Below, piece after piece: positions 22,650-34,367 of a DNA stretch of 64,000 bases. The DNA is from Deuterostichococcus epilithicus. Taxonomy: Eukaryota > Chlorophyta > Trebouxiophyceae > Prasiolales > Stichococcaceae. The first letter of the stretch is position 1. Every line of letters begins with the position of its first letter. A model generated the notes under the pieces. It ran no database searches. It was given only the letters and a program-made list of their open reading frames with translations, and was not told the origin of the DNA. The stretch covers positions 124,001 to 188,000 of the forward strand of contig JAVTLE010000008.1 of the NCBI GenBank assembly GCA_033439295.1. The letters are read 5' to 3'. The position numbers and the translations under genes were made by a program.

Positions 22650-23686
22650 GGGGTTTGCGTGGGCGAGGTCTGCGCGATGGCTGCACATGCCTGCCACACC
22701 GCATGCACTCTCATCTCGGTGGGCAAGGCCGTGCCAATGTGCGCTGCTGTGCGTCAGGCTGCGTCAGACTTGAAATTTCGGAGGCCTTCACTCTGCCGCA
22801 ACTCATGGCGGATGCATTGTTTCTGTATGCCTGCACCGAGCTGCCACCTGCCTTGCCTGTTGTCCAATGCCTGAGTGCGCCAATTCGGCCAGCTTGATGT
22901 GTGGGGTGGACCATAGTTGGCCATGTTCTTGGGTCTCATTGCAGGTGTACTGAGCTCCACATCCGTGCCAGCCAGCCAGGCATTTCCTCAGGGCCTGCAG
23001 CCACGTGTGATTGGCGAGGCTTGTGTGCCACAAGTTCACATCCGACAGCATTGTGGTCCGGCGGGGAGCCTGTGGCGGCGATGAAGGGCCTTCTCTGGCA
23101 TCAGTGTACAAGGCCCGGGGTTTGAGTCTGTCCTGCGGTTGCATGCAGTGCGTGCCGATGTCTGGTATGATGGCACTGCATTGAGAGGCACTGATTCCAC
23201 GAAATTGCATCATGCGGTCATCCGGAAACTAGCTTGCTGTGCTCAGTTTCCTTCAACGTGCTGCCGCAAGCAGTGCCGCACCTGTCAGAGTCGTATGCGC
23301 TCAGGCAGCAGAGCTGCACCGATTGCGCCGCCAATGCCGCTGCAGCCATGCATCCTGCGAAGGCCACTTGACCCCGAGCTCGTCAGCACGCTCGTGTTCG
23401 GTAGCTTTGGTTAATGCGTCGACAACATCACATTGTTCTTGCACGATGCCGTACCGCGTGAATGCGTGCTGATGCACAATTTCCACCACAGCTGGCGTCT
23501 CAGATTGACAGCTGTGTGTGAGCAAAAATTTCCGTACGCGTCATCATGGACCAGGGTCGCGCAGCACCCTCTTGACGGTCAGAAAATGCTCTGTCCATAA
23601 TCCCCTACTTGAATCGAACATCAGTGTCTACCAGTCCACAAGCGCAGGGCGCGCAGGGCCAGAGAGAGAGAGCCTTGAGACACGCA
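22650..23686. other. Intergenic region upstream of the phytocyanin-like gene
   Basis: No exon with conserved sequence is visible. It contains the 3' side of the helical-protein gene and the promoter side of the next gene. Confidence 0.4.
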
Positions 23687-24516
23687 ATGCGGACAGTTAG
23701 GAGCATCTTTTCGGCGGTGGCCCTGCTATGCGCAGTCGGTGCGCCTGACACGCCCTCGCATCTCTTCTGACATGCTACACATTGCTGGACAGTAGCTCGC
23801 ATCAAGCCTGCCTGCGGCATTCTGGCTGGTTTCTGTTCGACGTTCGCCACAGTCGCACGCGCTTTCTGGACCTTGCTCACAGGTGTGGTCCAGGCGCAGC
23901 AGGATGTTGATGTAACGGATGTGGTGAAGGCTGGTGCCTCCCGCAACCTCCTGGGTGGGGTCTCCGCCGTGTATGGTTGCGGTATCATCGCCTGTTGACG
24001 ACTGCTGCATATGCCACGGAACTAACTCGTACGACGGCCGTTTTTGCAGCCACGAGGACGATCATCTGGACGATCCGCCCATACAGCTCGCTCAGACTGA
24101 AGGCGGGGACGCTGGTGACCTTCAAGTGGTCGGGCTTCCATGGAGTGGCGAAGGGCTTGAGGAGTGAGTGCCTGCGTGCTGCTGACCTGCTGCTCGAGGC
24201 GAAGGCCGAATGCATGAGTGGGACAAGAAGGATTGGAGCCCGTCGCGCAGACCTTTGCAAATACAGCCGGGCATGCACAAAGGGCACCGCTGCAGCGCCT
24301 GCAGCTATGCGCAATTGTAATGATGTCCAGTGGAGCTGGCATCTGATCGGTGTCCTCCGCGCGGCTGCAGAGTGCAGGTTCTCGAAAATCCTGGCGCCGG
24401 GGAAGGCGAACGGCAGCATTACGGTGAAGATTTCCAAGGGCATCCAGTGGTATAGCTGCCAGATTGCTTCACATTGCGTCAGCGGCGGCCAAGCGATCCT
24501 GATCCGCGGCACCTGA
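23687..24516 (+). CDS. Secreted phytocyanin-like (cupredoxin) protein
   Basis: Four exons (23687-23738, 23883-23954, 24050-24163, 24371-24516) close in phase to 127 residues. MRTVRSIFSAVALLCAVGVV is a signal peptide with probable cleavage after VQA. The mature part has the cupredoxin pattern: LKAGTLVTFKWSGFHGV carries the first copper His, and WYSCQIASHCVSGG the Cys and second His, as in plant phytocyanins and algal blue-copper-like proteins. The fourth, axial ligand (Met or Gln after HCxxG) is replaced by Gly, with a Gln one residue later. Copper binding may therefore be type-2-like or lost. Cys in SCQ and HC could also form the structural disulfide. It is presumably an extracellular or cell-wall electron-transfer or redox protein. 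I see no GPI-type hydrophobic tail. Confidence 0.8.
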
Positions 24517-25511
24517 GGCGACTTCAGGCACCGCTGGCGTCGCGAGCCATCACCCAGCACACAAGGCCCCACACGCAACGCTGCCAGGAGGGTCAGTGCT
24601 GAGGCAGCGGCACACCCCCGCTGGCGATGGCGCAACTGCATGTGGGTATGGCATTCAGCCATCCAATCAGACACCGTGACGCGGGGCTGGTCATGTATCG
24701 ACTTACACTTCGCAACCTTCATCCGGAAGTTGCAAGGCCTTGCTGGCTCGCAGAACGGAGTGCTACTCCGGTTTTGTGCGGTCTTGCAATCCATCCGCGT
24801 TTCTGCTTTTTTTGAAGGGCAAGACAGTTCCAACCAGTTCAGTTGATCAGTAATATTTCAGCGAAACTGTCGGTACGTACCCATGCCTCAGCTTGTAGAA
24901 TTCTACTTTCTGTGTTGTAATCAGTCTGAAATGTAAACCCGGCTGGCGCGCAGACAGCGGCCGCATGACCGTAACACCATTGCCATCAGCTGTGCATCCG
25001 TTATGCCCATTTATAATGCTCAGACCGCACCAGCAGACAATCTGCAAATCAATGACTTAACGGACTTCGCCCAGGCAACATACGCCAGCTCACTAGAGCG
25101 CTGAGAGCCTGAGAGCACCACATGGCGGCATACCTGCTCAGTGAGGGCATCAGAGACCCTCAGTCTCGTCATCGAACCACACTAAAAGTTCGCAAAACCC
25201 TCTGTTCGTATGGTCTCAGTCCCGCATGCTGAGTGGGGCGCCTGTCGCTCACCAGAGCCGCTACAAAAAATCTTCAAACCAGACTCCGCGAAAGGTGGTG
25301 CGGTTTGCAACATGCCAGAATACACCACAGACGCGGCAGAGGATTGCATGCAGACCACCGTCTCCATCGCCGATGGTGCCGCCATGACCGCCGGGGCGGC
25401 GGCGGCGGCGGTGCCACCGCCGCCGCTGCTACAGTTTTCAGATTTGCCATGGCCCAGACTCCTGACCACCAGCGCCCGTGAGCCGCAGGTGCTGGCGTCA
25501 AGTTTCGAACC
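24517..25511. other. Intergenic region between convergent genes
   Basis: This holds the 3' ends of the phytocyanin-like gene (plus) and PDAT (minus). It is comparatively AT-rich at 24780-25060, as expected of untranslated sequence. No gene seen. Confidence 0.45.
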
Positions 25512-28500
25512 TCAAAAGTCGATCTTAGCTGCGATGTCATCGATGTCCGACACGATCTGATCCTCGATCTGCGGCATAGAAGGATGGACACATCTTAACC
25601 GCTGTGTGCGAAGTAAGCGCTGTGCCTTGTTCACAAGGGCACCCAGCCGCCGCAGCAGGGGCCCAGACCTTCGCAATGTGGTGGCCCGGCAGCGTCCCTT
25701 GCGTTTCCAAACCAGGCGCCCCCCAGCCGGCAGCAGTCCGGGGCAGCCACAGCAGATGTTCGGGCACAAAAGCTCCCGGGACCACCCAGATGCCTCGAGA
25801 ACGATACTGGGTGGCCTATGCCAAGCAGCACAGTGTGCAAGCCTTGCCGCCGCTGCTAGAGGCCATGCGCAGCGCCAGGTAGCAGCCGGGCAGGCGCGTC
25901 CTCAAATTCTCGAGAGGTGGAAGGTCTGAGAAAACAGCGGCAATATTGCGACTGTTTGCAGCACCTTGTCGCCGTTGCCAGAGGCCACGTGCAGCAGCAG
26001 GTCCAGCAGCCCATGGTTGCCCAGCACATCGACGTGGTCGCTAGTCCAGGGGCCGCCGCTGCAGCCAGCATCACGCGCATACATCAGCCATTGGCCCAGG
26101 CCTCAAGCCCTGCATGCCCACTTTCCGCTCGTCCACGAGGTGCCGCGCCCCGCAGCAGGCATCGAGGGGGCGCTGCTTGCGCAGCAGCGACCAGCATGCC
26201 ACAGGGCGGCGCTGCGTCACATGGTCTTGCTGACGCCTGCCAAATGCCTGGGGCGACGCATCTGTTGCACCCCCAAAACCGGCCTCCGCTCGCGAACGCA
26301 TGGCCGTGCACTGGACACGCTTTCCCTTGTCAGCTCCAGCGCTCACCGAGGATCCTGGTACATGGGCACGGGGGTGTGCTTCAGCTCGCGCGTCTTGATG
26401 GAGATGCCGCCTGGGTTGAGCTTCTTCGTCTTCCACCCCCGGCGGCAGTGGATGCCCAGGGAGATGAGCGGCACCGTGCCGTCGCCATTGCCCTTGCGCA
26501 CCCCTGAGTCCTGCGGCGCGGCAGTTGCCGGGGTCAGGGCTCTACTTTGCGGGTGCAGTTCGAGCGTAGGGGATCCCCCCCGACGCCAGGGACACGAGCG
26601 CCGCCGCACCGATGCCCCTGCCCCTCTTGACATAATTCAAAAGGGAGAATTGCGCCTCACCCACACCCTGCGGCGTGGCACTCGGGCGGCTCAAACACGG
26701 AGGTAACCGGCCAGGTGCCATAGGCGCCCGGGCGCTGGCGTTCGGGTGGCGGCCGCGTCTGAGCGCCGCCGAGGGGCGAAGGTGGGCATGTCAGCGGCGA
26801 CGGCTGACGGCAAAGGCGCAAGACAGGAGCAGCAGGCCGTTGGCAGATGCAGCCGGCTGCAAGGGGGACACGCTGCCGGCACACAAACGGCGCACCATGC
26901 AGCTGGCATGCGCTGGGCGTGTTCACGGCAAAGGCCCACTACAGCTGCACGCACAAACAGGCATGCACAAACAGAAACCAGGGCGGCTGGCAGCCCGGGC
27001 ACGGTCACACAAAGAGGGTTCAGGGTTTAGGAGACCAGGGCTGCCGCTGACCATGAAGGTGGTGGAGTTGGAGATTTCGGTGGCGATGGCCCACTGCAGG
27101 GGGACTCCCTCCTCCCGCGTCGCCTCCTCAGACTGCGTCGTCGCATTGATGGCCGCCTCGTCGTGCTGCCGCAGGTACAAGTACGCCCTGCGGGCAGGCA
27201 GGGTTTGCGGGTGTCAGGCGCTGGCGGCTTGTGCTGATCTACTCGGACGACTTTGCCGAGCTTTCTTTGTCGTGCTGCCGTGAGGCACAGGTGCCACCTG
27301 CAGGGGCGCGCGTAACGGTTTCGGACGTGCAGATGCCGCATCCACCGCTGGCGCGCCATGACCGGCGGGCTGGCAGCGGCTGTGCCTCTGCTGCGGCGTG
27401 CACCCGCTGTGGCGCCCCCCGCGCCGACGCAGCACACCCACACCGCTTGCTGCCTCCCCCCCGACGTGCAGAAGCCCTGGCACCCTGAGCGCCAGGCACA
27501 GCGCAGCACAGCAAGCTGTCCTGCACTCGCCAGCCTGGACACGACTGCTACCTCAGGCACTGGACCCCGGATCACACCCTGCCCCCCAGCACCGCGCGCC
27601 GCGGCGCAACCCGCTGTGACCCCGGTCACAGCACCAGATCAGCGGCCGGCCGTGAGACGGAGTCAGGAGGGCGCACGGGTCGCGCGACAGCAGCATGGTC
27701 ATGATCTGTTCCCTCAACCTTGAACAGCAGCCGGCGCACCTCTCCACCGGCTTGTCAACGCCGTAGGCGCAGTACATCTTCATGCTGGGCGCGTTGGGCA
27801 GGGGGTCCTCCATGGGGTCGTGCATGTAGACGTCTGCGTCCTTGTCGTGGCCGTCGCCGTGGCGCTTGTGGTCGGGCCCCGCCACGGCCGCCCACTTGCC
27901 TGCAGGCGCGCACGCACAGGCACTCGTCCGCGTCAGCAGCGCACAAGCACGAGTTGCGCTGGCCGGGTGAGTCCTGATCAGTCAAGGCTAAAATCGGCAG
28001 GCGCAATGTCGACGGCCGGCCGCGGGCCGCAGCATGTGGAGTGCAGCCCATGACGGCGCATGCCTGCACAACTGAGCACGATTGACCGAGCCTGAGTCTC
28101 TAAATGAGCCCGGGCGGCAGCGGCGGAAGGCGCGGCGCTGGGCACAGTGCAGCCAGTGGTCGCCGGCTCCGCTCTTGTCAGTCGCCTGCTTGCGACCTTG
28201 TTTAGCGGAGGGAGCATGCAGGGGACACCGGAAGGCGGGAAGCAGGATGCAGGATGCAGGAAGCGGCAAGCGGGGGCGCACCAATGTTGTCGGCCAGCTC
28301 GGGGGAGGTGCCGAAGGCGCCCTCCTGCAGCAGCAGCCCCATGGCCTCGTCGAGCGTCATCTGCTGCCATGCCGGGTTGGACGGGTAGCCGCTGGTGGGG
28401 TCGCCGCTGCGGCGGTGCGATAGCAAAGCGTCGGCACGGCGTGGCGGCGTGCGTGTGGCCGTGTGGCAGGTTGTCACACAGCAGCATGCTGCATCCGTGT

Positions 28501-31500
28501 CTGTCGCTGTCCAACACCCCCACCAGCGCGAGCGACTGCCGATGCCTGTGGGCTGACGGCAGGAGGAACAAGCGGGAGGCAAAGGACCGGCCCAGGCAGC
28601 TGGTGCAGGTCGACTGGCAGCTGAGCGGAGACACGGTCGCACGGCTGCTTGGCCAACAAACGGCACCTGGTAGCTGCGTCGTTGTTGTTGCCGCGCTCAT
28701 TGCTGCGGAAGGTGACCCTGTCGATGGCGCGGTTGAAGCGCTCCCACAGCCCCGGGCTCGTCTCGCCGTCGACGTCCAGCTTGGTCAGGAAGGCACTGCA
28801 GGGTGGACAGGGTTTGGCTTGGAGTCTGGCGCGGCAGGCGGGCGGGCCGGGGGAGGCAGGGATTGGGGCGGCAGGCTGGGGGCGGGGCTGCTTGGTGACG
28901 ATGACCTGCTGTCTCAGAAGAGGCCAGAGGAGGGCGTTCTGACGGCCCTCCGGAGGCACGGAAATCTGCCGGGCCGCCGGACTGACGAACTTGAACAGCA
29001 TGAGGCAGGATCCAGGGCGCTGCACCAGCTGCAGCGGCAGCAGCACTCGCGACGGAGGCAATGCACTCCGGTCCATTGCGTGTGTCGTCTGCCTCTGACG
29101 CTGTTCGAAGACCGAAGAGTGTACCCGTCCCAAGTCGAATTGCGCAACCACAGGTGCCGCTGGCCTGCTCGGAAGAGTTCCAAGCCTCCAGCAGCCAGGC
29201 TGCACAGCAAATGCACTGCAAGCCGAGCGAGGCGGCGAAGTGAGAAATATGGCAGAATACACTATGGAATGAGCTCCCAGGGCGCACCCGTAGGTGCCGT
29301 TGGCCTGCTTGATGGGTTTGTTGTCGTCCGGCGCGCCGCTGAGGTCGCCCCACACGCGGTTGCCGCCGCTCGGCAGCATGCCGATGACGGAGCCCCAGGA
29401 GCGGAACATGTGCGCGCGCGAGGGCTGCGGCAGGTAGTTTTCCGCCGCGTGCTTGGTCATGGCGCCCAGCTCGGCGGTGTCCCGCATCTCGCCCGACAGC
29501 AGCGCCGTCAGCGCCTGCAGGCTAGTCCCTTTGACGTCAGGTCTGGAGCCACCATGGGTGCATAAAGTAGATGTCTTAGTTCTTCGGCCCATGCTTGGCC
29601 CTTGTACGCGGCTCGGCGGTGTCACAGTTCCCCTGACAGCAACGTTTCTAGCCACTTTGTGGCTGTGTCGGCTGGGTTTTGTGGCTGTGTCAGCTGTCAG
29701 CTCCGCCGTGTGCTTTATTCTGTTTCCGCTCATCTCGTTGTTGCATCGCAGACGCTGACGGTACGCCACTGCTGTCAGTAGGTGTTTCTCATTGCGACCT
29801 CACGCTGGACCGGAAGATAAGATGCCTGTACCCCGAGTCCACAGGGTGTCCACCATGCTGAGCGAGCATCACCACAGCCTAGAACATCCTGGTGCACCTC
29901 AAAGCGCATGCTGGCTTCGAACTACTGCTGAATAATGATGTCGTGCATCCGATCGAGATGTCAAATCAGAAGTACGAATCAAAACCGAAACAATGGCTCT
30001 ACAGAACCAACACTTTACCTTGGGGACGCCCAGGACGGTGCCGGCGATGTTGACGTAGGCGGCGACGTGCTCCTCTGTCCAGCCCGGCTGTTTGCGTTCC
30101 ACCCACCAGAAGAAGTTGCGCACCACGTTCTCGCCCCACGAGTGCGACGTCACCATCACCTGTCGGGCATGAGAACAGGGATGATCGTTGATTGCTTGAT
30201 GAAAAAATGAAGAATGAAGATGATGATTGGATCATGGCTCCGATAGATCGACTGAAGAACGCAGGGGACAGTTGTGGTCGAACAGCAGGCAGCGTGCAGC
30301 GCGTTGACTGTGGCCGCCGGGCGCGTCAGCACGCCCCAGCGCCCACTATGCACGCCCCTGCAGCAGCCCGCGAAACACGCGCCACGTCCCGCAGGATGCA
30401 GCAACGCAGGGGACCATGCAGCAGGCTCGAAGGGCTGGGTTTGCGGAGGCTCGGCAGACAGGGTGCCGGACGCGGGCGTTGCCCAGAAACCAGGGCGCAA
30501 ATTTCCAACCAGGGCGCAAATTTCCAGTCGCGCAGGCGGGTGCAGGATCACCTTCTCTTGCTTCAGGCCGTGCAGCATCTCGATGCGCAGCTTCAGGCGC
30601 GTGAAGTAGCCGTCTCGCCGCTCCATGTTGGCGATCGACAGCCGCCAGTCGTACGTCTCGCCCACCTGTGCATCAGGGGTGCACCTCGGGATCGGTGGAG
30701 CCGAAAGGACGCAAGAAATGACGTTCTGCCTGGTGACAGCGCGCGGCTGCGAGAGGCATTTGAAGGCCGGCAGCTGCGGCACATGATGCCGCGCGCTCCG
30801 CCCTCTGCGCCGCAGCGCCGCCACGCAGCCTGCCCTCTGCGAGCAGCCGCTACCGCAACGGCCGGCCCAGCGGAGGCGGAGGCGGGGGCGGCGGCGAGGC
30901 CAGGTCGGCGGTCTCGTTCACCCGATGCCTGCCAGCACCTCGGAGAGTCTGTGGGACCCGATCAGGGTGTGGGCTCGTGGTCTGCGCCTGAAAGCGCACC
31001 AGGTTGGTGGTCTCGTAGCCGATGTCCTCCTGCACCTTGATTATGGGTGGGATCCGATCCGGGTTCAGGCTCGTGAATATGCCCCAAGCGCACCAGGTTG
31101 GTGGTCTCGTAGCCGATGTCCGCCAGCGCCTCAATGATCTTGCCCCACACGAAGTAGCCCGGCATCAGGAAGTCCACCGCGCCCAGGCCCTCGCTCGCGC
31201 GCAGCGCCACTCCCTCCGGGTCCAGCCCCGTGCTCTGCGGGACCAGGCAGGATGTAGGGTTTCACACTCGGAGCGCGCACCATGAGCTGCAGGCAGCTCC
31301 TTCATATCTGGTGCAGCTGCTCGCGCGCAGCGCGATGCCCCCGGGCGCTCAGGGCTGTGCTCCGTGGACGGGGTTCACGGCAGGACTTGACGTCAGAGGC
31401 GCCTAGACCAGGGTCTGCGGTTCCACAGCTGCGCGAGGGGTGGGGAACAGGACTGGAATGCAACAGGGCAGCATGGCTGCAGGTCGGACAAACACAAGAC

Positions 31501-33151
31501 ATAGGCACCCCGCCTACGGCTGCCGCTGATGGTTCGACACTGGAGGAGGTTAGACACCAAAGGACGTGCGCCATGCAAGGAGGTGCTGGAACCAGGCTGG
31601 AGTTGATGCAAGAAGCCGCAGCAGGTATAGGTTTTAGGGATGAGGGTCACACGGGCACCTGATTGAGGCCCATGTGCGCGACCCAGCAGCGGGCGTCCGA
31701 CAGAATGGCCTGAGGCATGTTGAGTGTGCCTGTGGGAGCAGAGGAACTCCCAGTGAGCTGGTTTGTCAGGTTGCTTCCTCAGAAAGCACAGATATCAGAG
31801 AGCACAGGCATCAGGGAGCACGGAAAACAGCGTGTTAAATGGTGCTGGTGCAGCTGAGCTCACCCCACAGGCGCTGCCGGAAGTGCTTCGCAGCGCACGG
31901 CTTGCTCGCCCACAGCTCCAGGCCCGTAGTCACGAAGCCTGCAGGCACGACACGGCACAGGTCGTCGACTTGCGCGGACTGGGGCAACGCACGCCAGCGC
32001 ATGCACAGACTGTGCTGCCAGGCTGCCGGGCTATCCTATACCCTCTGCCGGCCCTGCTTGCCTGCACCACAGCGCTGAAGATGCAGTTTCCACACTCTGA
32101 AACTAGCTGAAGCAGTACGACATCAACGGAAGCAGCAGGACGCGTCAGAGGAGCCGCATCAAGCCCCTGCAGCGCTCTGGCTGCCACCTCATTTCCTCCC
32201 TCGCAAGCCAGCGGCAGTGCTTGAGGTGGCCAGCTGCAAGGTGCATGGGGTTTAGTATTACCGGGCACGATGACGACGGGGTGTTTGGGTCGCAAGCCCT
32301 CCTTGCGCAACCGCACGCCGATGCGCTCGGTCTTGTTGGAGCTGATGCCGAAGATGGTCAGGTTGGCCAGCATGTCGGGCGTCTTGAGCTCTGGCAGCGT
32401 CACGTTCAGCTGCGTTTTGAGCACGTCCTGCACCCGGCCGTTGAGGTTCGCCCGCTGCGCGCGGCAGCGGCAGCGCCGTCAGTCTTCGATGGGGTGGGTC
32501 GGTCGGACAACCCAACATCCAACGGCATCCAACGGGGCTGCTCTGGGGCTGTCGCACAAGCCACTGGAAGGAGGACCGCGTATGTAGCTGGTGCCATGCT
32601 GACTCGCAGCTGCAGTTTCTCAGAAAGTGCTGGGTGGGGAGCAGCCAAGCGCTTGAAGAGTGTCAGCGGCGGTCGACACGACGGGGTGAGCATTCCGTGC
32701 AGCACGGTGCGCCTCACCCTCGCGTAGTCGGAGGCGCCGATGATGGCGAAGAAGAGCACCAGCCAGCTCCACATCCACGCCGCGCAGCACTTTTGTTTCT
32801 TGACCTTCGCCCTCACCTCTCCGGCCTGCCATGCCGCAAAAGGACATGAATGACGCTGAGAGCGATGCTGCTATCCGGTGCAGACAGGAGGCGGGCTGCA
32901 CGGCCCAAGGCCGTGCGCCTGGTGCTCTACACGAGTGATATCGTTCTACCGCTTGCACCCATGGGCAAGCAGCGGTGCATGCAGGATGAGGACGCAAGGC
33001 TGACCGCTAGGCCACGCACCTCGACACTGTTGTGCGCGCCGCACTTCTTGCAGTCAAACTCCAGGCCGCCACCCTGCGACTTGCCGCTCTGGCTGCCGCC
33101 GGCCTGCTGGCTGCCGCTGCCGCCATCCTGCTGGTTGTTGCGCCGCCGCAT
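25512..33151 (-). CDS. PDAT: Phospholipid:diacylglycerol acyltransferase (PDAT, LCAT-like)
   Basis: PDAT moves an acyl chain from a membrane phospholipid to diacylglycerol, giving triacylglycerol at the ER. The first eight exons are firm: 33151-33020, 32816-32718, 32454-32262, 31938-31864, 31729-31659, 31234-31094, 30665-30552, 30159-30019. Later exons lie near 29536-29288, 28800-28690, 28385-28290, 27835-27745, 27170-27045, 26518-26347, 26070-25950 and 25570-25512. The N-terminus has a CKKC motif and one membrane helix (WMWSWLVLFFAIIGAS). Diagnostic stretches are KHPVVIVPG, TTGLELWASKPC with RQRLWG, YDWRLS, the nucleophile elbow TSHSWGEN (Ser282), DPLPNAPSMKMYCAYGV, GDGTVPLISLG (Asp) and HVDVLGN (His). 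A one-base phase mismatch remains between exons 8 and 9, so a mini-exon or sequence error is possible. Confidence 0.93.
30895..31125 (-). repeat. Three tandem ~92-bp units at the end of PDAT exon 6
   Basis: The last codons of exon 6 plus its donor (IGYETTNLV, donor at 31093) are copied twice further into the intron (about 30985-31080 and, more diverged, 30897-30985). The first two copies share a perfect stretch longer than 25 bases. Each copy offers a decoy GT donor. Confidence 0.9.
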
Positions 33152-34367
33152 AGCGCTGCTGATAGGGGAGCTGGGCCGCGCGGCTCGCGAACGTGAACGG
33201 CTCAGCACGCCCCAGAGCACCACTGACAAGACTGCTGCTGCCTTGATTCGAGCTGCAGTCGAGGGGCCTTCCAGGCTGTGTTGCCGCTGGTCTGGGCCGT
33301 ACCGCCGCCCTACTTCGATGCCCTAATAAGTGAAAGGTGCTGCGATCGCGGCAATGTTGCTACTGAGATTAAATCAGTGTGATACGCCAGATCACGCGCG
33401 AGGCGGCGCGAGCTGACAATTAGTAAAGCCGTGAACTGCTGCGATAGGGGGCTGCACAACACGTTTCACGACCCACCGCAGAGATGAACATGCATCTGCA
33501 AGAGTTTTACAGCAGGCAATGACGGTCTAGTTTGCTATACACGCTGTACAAACGGAGCGTTGCTGTCTCCAGTTTGCACTGAAGCCACTCGTTTGCTGTG
33601 ACCGAGTACGAGGCCTGATGCGCTAAGCGGGAGCACAAGCTGCGTGCAGATTGCTTGGTGCCAGCAGAATGGAGCGGAAAGTGAACGTGCGGAGCGGCTC
33701 TGCGCGAAGTTGCTGCTCGCGAAGCTGTGCTAGCAGCAGTCGTCATCTTCTGGTCATCTTTGCGTGAGCCAGCTGTACAAAACCCTCTCTCTGCGACACG
33801 CGAACCCCAAGCGCTCGGCACAGTCTCGGTCTGGCAGTAGTCAATGACCAGCACATGTGCATCCATGGCACAACTCGAGGTGACAATCTGACACCCCGCG
33901 GCGTGCCACCCCGAACGGTATCCTCAGTGCGTGGACAATCCTCCGAGACCCAGAGGGACTTCAGAGGAGCGCTGGCAGCGGTAAGGCTGTTACGGGATCC
34001 AAGAGATTCCCGCTGCTCTCGCATTCTCCTTCTGGACAAGAGGATACCTGGCCCTCGCAACTTCGCAGTTGCCTCACTTTCTTGCTCTGCATGGTGGCAT
34101 GCGGCACCGTACTGATCAACGTATTGGATGATCATGGCTGTGGAACCTGGGTCGTAAGCGAAACACATACTCTAACCCGCTCGCGCTAGGCGCAGCCAGC
34201 ACCTGCAAGAGGGCTGGGCTGACTAGGCGCTGCCAGAGCAACGACCCTGTGTGCAGCCATGTGTTTTGGGCGGCATGCCCAAATGGATGCTGCCCTTGCA
34301 ACGCTGCTGCTGATGCTACTAGACGTATGCCGGGACGGCACTCCCCGGACTCAGCGGTCGTTCAAAT
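33152..34367. other. Intergenic region with divergent promoters (PDAT / unknown protein)
   Basis: It separates the minus-strand PDAT start from the plus-strand start at 34368. The 33320-33640 part is relatively AT-rich. No gene or RNA was recognised. Confidence 0.45.

Noticed and set aside
28147-29565. 472-codon open frame on the plus strand
   Set aside because: It lies antisense to several PDAT exons and introns. Its sequence shows no motif and is explained by GC-rich codon shadowing.
30895-31125. Regular repeats as a CRISPR array
   Set aside because: Three diverged 92-bp copies of an exon end in a eukaryotic intron, without repeat-spacer structure.
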